This document shows positions 57,448-64,000 of a DNA stretch of 64,000 bases, one piece after another (position 1 is the stretch's first letter; each line of letters starts with the position of its first letter). The notes under the pieces are model-generated. The model did no database searches. It worked only from the letters and a program-made list of their open reading frames with translations, and was not told the DNA's origin. A program made the position numbers and the translations under genes. This DNA comes from Parietaria judaica. Lineage: Eukaryota > Streptophyta > Magnoliopsida > Rosales > Urticaceae. The stretch covers positions 15,298,842 through 15,362,841 of the forward strand of contig OX940861.1 of the NCBI GenBank assembly GCA_954871525.1, given 5' to 3'.

Positions 57448-57978
57448 CTACTGAAAATTATCTCCCCCGTAAGCTTGACTTGGGTCGAGGTTCTTCATCC
57501 TGAGCAGCTCTCTCATCTCTGTGAACTTAACTATTGCTAGAGCCTTGGTGAGTATGTCTGCCCGCTGCTCCTTCGTGTTGACAAACTCCACGATGATCTT
57601 CCGCTTCTCTACGCACTCGCGAATATAATGATACCGAGTGTCTATGTGTTTGCTCCGACCATGAAACACTGGGTTCTGCATCAGTGCTATTGCGGACTTG
57701 TTGTCCACGTAGAGTGTTACTGGCTTCTGCTCGTCTCCAGTCACTTCACTCAGTATCCCCTTCAACCACATAGCTTGACACGCTGCCGCGGTTGCTGCCA
57801 TGAACTCCGCTTCACATGAGGATAGAGTTACAGTCTTCTGCTTCTGAGATTGCCAAGTGATCAGGTTCCCGTTGAGGTATAACGCCATCCCTCCGCTACT
57901 CTTCCTACCATCAATGTCACCGGCCAGATCGCTGTCAGTGAAGCCGACTAGCTCTTCTGCTCCCCTGCCTCTTCTATA
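57448..57978 (-). pseudogene. Copia RNase H
   Basis: Reads ELVGFTDSDLAGDIDGRKSS, VTLSSCEAEFMAATAAACQA, LYVDNKSAIALMQNPVFHGR and HIDTRYHYIRECV..ADILTKAL. The D, E and D residues of the RNase H site are present, but the domain is separated from RT by a stop after YGI (about 57976-57978). Confidence 0.85.
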
Positions 57979-59421
57979 CTAGATCCCGTAGTCCGTCGCT
58001 CCCTTCACGTAGCGTAAGATGTGCTTCATGGCCTGCTGGTGTGCGCTTGTGGGCTTCTCCATGAAACGACTAACTATCCCGACTGCGTGAGAAATTTCTG
58101 GTCGGGTGTGAGTAATATACCTCAGGCATCCGATCACGCATCTGTACTCTGTGGGATCCACTTCTCTTCCTTCAGCATCCTTCCCGAGCTGCAGCTTCGC
58201 CTTCATTGGGTATTTGCTCGGGTTGCAATCCGCCATCTCGAACTGCTTAAGGATCTTCCTCGCATAGGCCGACTGCTTCAGCGTGATGCAGTCTTTCTTC
58301 TGCTCTACCTCAATACCAAGGTAGTAAGAAAGTAGTCCAAGGTCACTCATCTCAAACTCGGCCATCATTTGCTTCTTGAACCCTTCTACGCCTCCTTCGC
58401 TAGATCCAGTGACTATCAGGTCGTCCACATAAACTCCGACGACCAGAACTTCTTCTCTGCTGCTCCTGGTGTACACTTCCTGCTCCCTGGAGCACTTTGT
58501 GAATCCAAGACTCTTCAAACTCTTATCGAGGCGTATGTTCCACGCCCTTGGAGCTTGACGTAGCCCGTATAGAGCCTTGGAGAGCTTGTACACCTTCTGC
58601 TCGTTGCCCTTTACGCCAAAACCTTCTGGTTGACTGACGTAGACTTCTTCCTCGAGGTCACCATTTAAGAATGCCGATTTGACATCCATGTGGTGAATCT
58701 CCCAAGCTCATGAGCTGCTAGGGCTAGGATGAGTCTGATTGTGCCTAGTCTCGCCACGGGAGCAAACACTTCCTCGAAGTCAACTCCTTGCCTTTGCACG
58801 TAGCCTTTCGCTACTAGCCTTGCCTTGTGCTTTTGGACATTCCCCTCAGTGTCCTTCTTCAGCTTGTAGACCCATTTCAAACCAATAGGTTTCTGACATT
58901 TGGGCAGGTCGGTGAGCTCCCACGTCTTGTTCTTCTCTATGGACTCCAGCTCCTTCTCCATCGCTTCCTGCCATTCCTGTTCGGTAGCTGACTCTTGGTC
59001 GTTGGCCAGCTCCTCGGTGCACAACAAGGACAACTCTTATAGGTTCATTTCCATCTCGTGAGACTCTTCGTAGACTTCTGCTAGGGGACGGAACCCCTTG
59101 GGCCATCCTTGATCGAGGAATCTCCTGAGCTGGATGAGTTGGTTCTGCTCGGGCTGGGTGTCCTAGATGTACCCGGGCAGGAATCTCTGGTGGAGGTACC
59201 AGAGCTGGTGGGGGGACCAGAGCTTGTGGGGGTACCCGAGCTGAATGAGCTTGTGGGGGTACCTTCCTGCTCGGCAACGCCCTCCTCTTCTTCGACAACG
59301 AACTCAACTGAGTTCTGATCGGGGTCTCCATTCTCGTCGTGATAATCCCACTTCTTCTCTTCTTCAAACACGACATTTCTGCTCACCTGGATCTTGCCAC
59401 GTCAGGGGTCAAAGAGTCTGT
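57979..59421 (-). pseudogene. Copia reverse transcriptase and upstream linker
   Basis: The linker begins IQVSRNVVFEEEKKWDY and is Ser/Pro-rich (GTPTSSGPPTSSGTS). RT reads [40 protein letters not shown], a frameshift at about 58690, [17 protein letters not shown], the catalytic YVDD box in [12 protein letters not shown], and [14 protein letters not shown]. Catalytic residues persist, but the frameshift and a stop near 59040 inactivate it. Confidence 0.85.
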
Positions 59422-62373
59422 TGTTGGGAATCGGGGTTTGAATTCCGACTCCATTACCACGAAATATGCCTCCGAGCCATCCCGATGACATTTAAAAAAT
59501 TATTTTAAAGCAGAAAACTTGTTATCGGAATAACGTCACGGATATCGGGTAATAACCATTTCAACAAGATCCGATAAATATTACATATTTAATATTCATA
59601 ACATATTATTAATATCAAAGTCGAAATATAAGAAATAAATAGAAAGCAGTAAATGTTTTTGCATTTATTAACCCAATGCATAAGGCCGTACCTCGGTTGA
59701 CGTTTCTGATTGCGGACTCTGAAGTTCGGCAGGGCTCCGCCGGTGCTGAGGGAAACACCCGTGATCTTCCGGGATATTCTCCTGGACTCCTCGTACCGAA
59801 GCGTGGGCTTCGCCGGCAGGACTCCGTCGCAAAATTTAACTGAGGTTCTTTTTAAGCTTCCGGAGAAATAGTCTCCTAAGCCGAACCAGAAAAGAGATCA
59901 GAAGCAGAAAACTCGCAGACCCTAGAGAGAGAGGGAGAGCTCGAGTTTTTTTCTCTGGGGAGAGGTGTGTAGAATGTTGTAAATGAGCTTCCTATTTATA
60001 GACTTGGCCCGTAACCGAATTAGAGATTTTCTCTCCTAAATTCGAATTTTATATATATATATATAAATACTTTAATTATTTCAATCCAATGGTTGAGATT
60101 TAATCTCATATAAATCCAATGGTTATAATAAAACTTGTATTTAATTAAATAAGAAAGACTTGATAAATACAAAAATCAAGCTTATCTTCTTATTTAAATA
60201 TAATTCGAATATATATATATATATTTATATATATCTAATTTCGAAAATCATTATTAAATATAATTAATTATCCTAATCCAAAGGCTTAGATTCAATCTTA
60301 TCTAAATCCAATGGATATAATTAATTAGGGATTTAATTAAATAAGAAAGACTTGGTAAATCAAAAACCAATCTTATCTACTTATTTAAATATTCGAAATA
60401 TATATATATATATTAATGATAATTTCGAAATTAATTATCTAGATCCAACGGCTTAGATTAATCTTAGACCGATCTAATGGATCAAATTAATTTGGGATAA
60501 ATATCAAATATTCTAAGACTTGGTAAAAGCCAAATTCGATTTTATCTTATCATTATATTCGAAAATTATATATTACATATATAAATAATTAATTTCCAAT
60601 CCGACGGTAAAGATTAAATCTTAAACCGATCTAACGGATACAATTAATTAGATCAAATTCGAAAACCCTAAGCTTGGTCACCAAGCTATTATTTTCGAAT
60701 TAGGGTTAGGTCAAAAATCAATCATCTTAATCCTACGGTTGATATTAAATCATCTCCGATCTAAAGGATAAGATTGATTTTAGGGTTTTTGCCAAAGTAC
60801 CAAACTTTAGGTACTTATGCCGCAAATATCAAACCCAATCTAGGTAAAACTCGAGTGGACTATATCATGTAGGCCCAATACGATTTACAATGTAACATGT
60901 ATAATTAAATATACATTATTATTATTAATATAAATCTATTAATTATTAATTAATTATTAATAAGATATTAATAATTAAATCCAAATAATTAAATTTTATT
61001 AATAATTCCTGATCTCAATATCACACATAAAAATGTCATGGTGCCACACCATCATTTAAATTCGTGACATGTGATTTAATTTCATAGTTTCTCGAACCGA
61101 GCACAAACTTAGAAAATCCATAAATCACTAACCGTAAGTCGAAATGACTTGGTTCAAAAAGAAAAGTTGCTTAGAATTTAATTTCCAACAACATGGTGCT
61201 GATAGAAAATCTAAATTCTAACTTTCTTTTATCAGTTAATTTCGTGTACCAAGATATGGTACTTTTGCCACGCTGACGATAAAACTATCTGACGTCTGTC
61301 ACAGACCTTTCAGTTTTATAAGTCAGGCCAAATGATTAGACATTATCCAGAATGTATTTTAATCACGTACGTATCATCCGTTACGGAGCTATCCTGGGGA
61401 CCATGGACCCGTATCACTTAAGCTCCAACGAACTGCTAGTTGTTCGTCAAACCTCGAAGTGATTCCACTATAGACCCGAGGCTGCACTCTTTAGTGATAC
61501 GGTATATATTATTCCCTTTATAACAGCAGGGTGTCCATTGATACAATCAAATTCGGGTTATTGATCTTTCACTTGATGATCCACACACGAGCAGGCGGTT
61601 TCTACCGTTATGCCCCTCATTGCATTTTCATCCTTGACTCAGTCAGTAATATTATGAGTAACCCACTTATGGTTTCGATTCATAAGTTGCGCACGGGTAC
61701 CTCTCACTTCTCACCACCGACAATCAAGGGAATCATCATCACTCTGAAGAGAGCTGTGTGATGCCCATGTCTATGACCAGGCTACCCTTACTGCTGACTA
61801 TCATGTTCCCAAAATAATAGTGTTGGGAACAGCGGTAATATTTCGTGTTCTTTAACGGTTAAATCAAAGAACAATCAAGCCAGCAGTTCGGACTCAAGAT
61901 CACTCAGGACTTAGATCGAATATCCATTTGATCATCTACTAGTGACTCAACTCCAAGTTATCAGTGACGGTCTTATATGATAACTTCCGGAGTTTAAGTC
62001 AGGTCCAGTCCAGTATGAAGACACTTCATACTTAATGCACTTCTAGTGAGTGTGACACACACAAAATCCAGAATAGGATTGTCACTTAGTCACATTAATG
62101 ACCTTATACTATTAATGGGCTCCCACCCAGTTAATCAGGTCACGGACATTTTAAGTTCATTTATTATGATTATTAATTCTTCCTCACATTGACTCTGTTG
62201 TGATAATAATAACATAATTGCATTCTTTATGAACTAAGGAAACAAACATTCTATTTTACTCTACCAGAAACTATAATAAGATTAACATAATAAGCATTAT
62301 CTTTATTCAATGACATATCATAATCTTTTACAAATGGATAAATTATCTTGTTTAAGGACACATATGTCCAACA
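59422..62373 (-). mobile_element. solo Copia LTR, 2.95 kb (TSD tctgt)
   Basis: Starts tgttgggaatc and ends tgtccaaca, with perfect TSD tctgt (59417-59421, 62374-62378). It is the same family as the LTR at 5285-8030. It splits the older Copia between the integrase block VYLGVEDGSKAHR and the IQVSRNVVFEE block. Minus-strand TATA at 59993-60000. A solo LTR is the product of LTR-LTR recombination. Confidence 0.9.
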
Positions 62374-63645
62374 TCTGTGTGCCTTGCTTCCGTCTTCAAC
62401 GCCAAGGTACACCATCGACTGACTCTTGTCATCGAGCTTCTTGAGATGGGGACCCACAGTCTTCACATGTGCGGTGCACCCAAACACTCTCAAGTGCTCC
62501 AAGTGGGGTTTCTTCCCATTCCACGTCTGGTAGGGAGTGCGCTCTCCTAGCGCCTTCGTTGGCAAACGATTTAGCAAATAGACTGCATGTCTAACTGCTT
62601 CTCCCCAAAACCTAGCCGGTACTTGCATACTCTTCAGTAAGCTCCTCGCTATGTTCATCACTGTCCGGTTTCGTCTCTCCACCACACCGTTCTACTGGGG
62701 CGTGTACGGTGCAGTCAGGTGGCGCTCGACTCCTTCCTCATCGCAGAACTCTCCGAGCTGCTAGGATGTGAACTCACCACCTTGGTCTGTTCTCAAGACC
62801 TTTATCTTCTGTTTGGACCCATTCTCCACGAGCCTCTTGAACTTCTTGAAGACTTCAAAGGCTTCACTCTTCTCCTTGAGCATGTAGATCCACATCTAGC
62901 GACTGTAGTCGTCAGCAAGTAGTAGGAAACACTTGCTTCCGGCTAGAGTTGCTGGGGTGATTGGACCACAGAGGTCTGCGTGCACCAGTTGAAGAGGATG
63001 TTCTGCTCGGAACTTGGCCTTGATCGGGAATGGCACTCGAGCCTGTTTCGTGATCATGCAACATTCGCATAGCTGGTTGGGGTGTTCAATCTTGGGAACC
63101 CCAAAGGTCATCTCCTTCTCGCCCATCATCTTGAGCGCGTAGAAGTTTACGTGCCCAAGTCTCGCATGCCACAACCAGGTCGGGTTTGCTAGGGACACCA
63201 TTAAGTAGACGGGCTGGCCTGTCTCCAGGAGAATCTTGTACAACATGTTTGGCGTTCTCTTCACCTTCATCAGCAGGTTGCCACTTCTTTTCCACAAATT
63301 CAGATATGGACCAGACATTACCACTGTGTTGCCGATCTCTGTCATCTGTCCGAGGCTAATGATGTTACTTTTCAGCTTTGGGATGTAGTACACTTGGGTG
63401 ATGAGGTGTTGGTCCCCGTTCTTGCACACGAACAGGATGGACCCTCTGCCTCTAATTTCAACGATTGAATCGTCGCCAAATTTCACACTCCCCCTGATCT
63501 TCTCATCGAGCTCTTCAAACTTTTCTCGGTCTCTTGTCATGTGGTTGCTCGCGCCATTGTCTAGGTACCAGACATCGGTAGAGACTTTCTGCTCTCCGTC
63601 AACGAAGAGGTTCGCAATAACCTTGTCCTCGATCAGGAACACCAT
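62374..63645 (-). pseudogene. Copia protease, GAG-pre-integrase and integrase
   Basis: The protease signature WYLDNGASNHMT lies near 63555; GAG-pre-integrase reads WLWHARLGHVNFYALKMM with CECCMITKQ; the integrase core starts LVHADLCGPITPATLAGSKC (first catalytic Asp), then VLRTDQGGEFTS, two stop codons (TS*QLGEFC and TPQ*NGVVERR), and the NGVVERRNRT block (Glu). It ends GCTAHVKT..YLGVEDGSKAHR at the solo LTR insertion. Confidence 0.85.
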
Positions 63646-63974
63646 CTCCGAGCAGGTCTGCTCTCTGGTCTCTGGTCTTTGGTCTTTGCTCGGAGCTCTC
63701 TGGTCGCTGGTCTCTAATCTCGGGTCTCTGATCGGAATCCGAGCAGGTCTGCTCTCTGCTCTCCTGGCAGGTCTGCTATCTCTCGCCTACGAGGATCGTC
63801 TCCCCGTCTTCTTGTCTGTCCAGGCTCACCTCCTGTTCGGCAAACATTAGAGCCGGCTGGTCTTCATTGAAGAGAATCAGATTCGCTTCCTCTTTTTGGT
63901 TCTTACTGCGGCACTCTGAAGCAAAGTGCCAAGCTTCTGACAGTTATAGCTCCTGGTCGTGCTTTCCTGACGGG
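63646..63974 (-). pseudogene. Copia gag C-terminus with broken zinc knuckle
   Basis: Reads SYNCQKLG then, after a one-base frameshift, HFASECRSKNQKEEANLI, a CCHC knuckle in which the first Cys is Ser. It is followed by LMFAEQEVSLDRQEDGETIL and then a repetitive stretch of 'gagagcagacctgctcgg' units (about 63655-63775). Confidence 0.65.
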
Positions 63975-64000
63975 GCGCACGGGTACCTCTCACTTCTCAC
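63975..64000. repeat. start of another LTR-derived segment at the window edge
   Basis: The last 26 bases are identical to 61689-61714, inside the solo LTR. They break the gag reading, so a further LTR-related insertion or rearrangement probably begins here and continues outside the window. Confidence 0.5.

Larger units (their letters stand above)
57448..63975 (-). mobile_element. degenerate Copia retrotransposon, interrupted by a solo LTR
   Basis: Minus-strand order from the right edge: gag zinc knuckle (about 63900-63975), protease (DNGASNHM), GAG-pre-integrase, integrase core, [solo LTR 59422-62373], linker, reverse transcriptase, RNase H, then a polypurine tract (minus-strand acgggggagat at about 57457-57468). 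LTRs of this element were not identified; the left one appears lost and the right one lies outside or was interrupted. Several in-frame stops occur. Confidence 0.85.

Overview
This is a plant nuclear window, almost certainly from a eudicot. It has AT-rich intergenic DNA, GT-AG introns, a plant-type TIM17 gene, plant LINE, Copia and Gypsy-type sequences, Helitron, hAT and MULE elements, and plant-specific transposase families. Species cannot be named from the sequence. Few host genes are visible: an intact TIM17 (15121-15813, with a 5'UTR intron), a small secreted-peptide gene (45844-46116, minus, with TATA box and 5'UTR intron), a shattered purine-biosynthesis gene (GARS/PUR2 pseudogene, pieces between 17140 and 31506), and a spliced Ptta/En/Spm-type gene with one internal stop (50839-52121, minus). 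Nearly everything else is mobile DNA, nested several layers deep, with boundaries fixed by target-site duplications (TSDs) read directly.

Layout. 1-980: AT-rich, one possible exon. 989-3257: non-autonomous hAT (8-bp TSD) holding a MULE-like element. 4175-13866: a solo LTR of family B, split by a Copia remnant (5285-8539, TSD ttccc) and by a truncated family-A LTR element (8772-13747, TSD acgat). 14341-15813: TIM17. 16334-16804: MULE-type MITE. 17140-31506: the GARS gene, whose first intron took a hAT-like element (17385-27188), which then took a young complete family-A LTR element (17456-26536, TSD gagcc, LTRs differing at only about two bases). The same intron carries a further nested TIR/MULE pair (27281-29143), and a coding exon is broken by a 760-bp insertion. 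32135-39542: family-B LTR element (TSD ctctt). 40176-43812: Helitron. 45844-46310: secreted-peptide gene. 46397-50345: 5'-truncated LINE. 50839-52121: Ptta/En/Spm gene. 52374-53731 and 54582-56398: two more hAT-like elements. 57448-63975: degenerate minus-strand Copia interrupted by a 2.95-kb solo LTR.

The most notable object is the family-A element at 17456-26536. Its primer-binding site (beside the right LTR), polypurine tract (beside the left LTR) and LTR TATA box all place its genomic RNA on the minus strand, yet it encodes no gag, protease, integrase or reverse transcriptase. In the sense direction, directly behind the 5' LTR, it carries a 392-codon open F-box/LRR gene resembling plant SKIP14, apparently captured from the host. 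In the antisense direction it carries a three-exon gene with its own TATA box, an N-terminal domain of the 'putative gypsy-type transposon' kind and a long, internally duplicated coiled coil. Between the two lies a 55-bp tandem array. A decayed relative (8772-13747) and the unrelated-looking family-B element (32135-39542) share the antisense-gene, tandem-array, no-pol design. The window therefore shows a class of parasitic LTR elements that keep an antisense gene, with one member that also mobilises a captured F-box gene.
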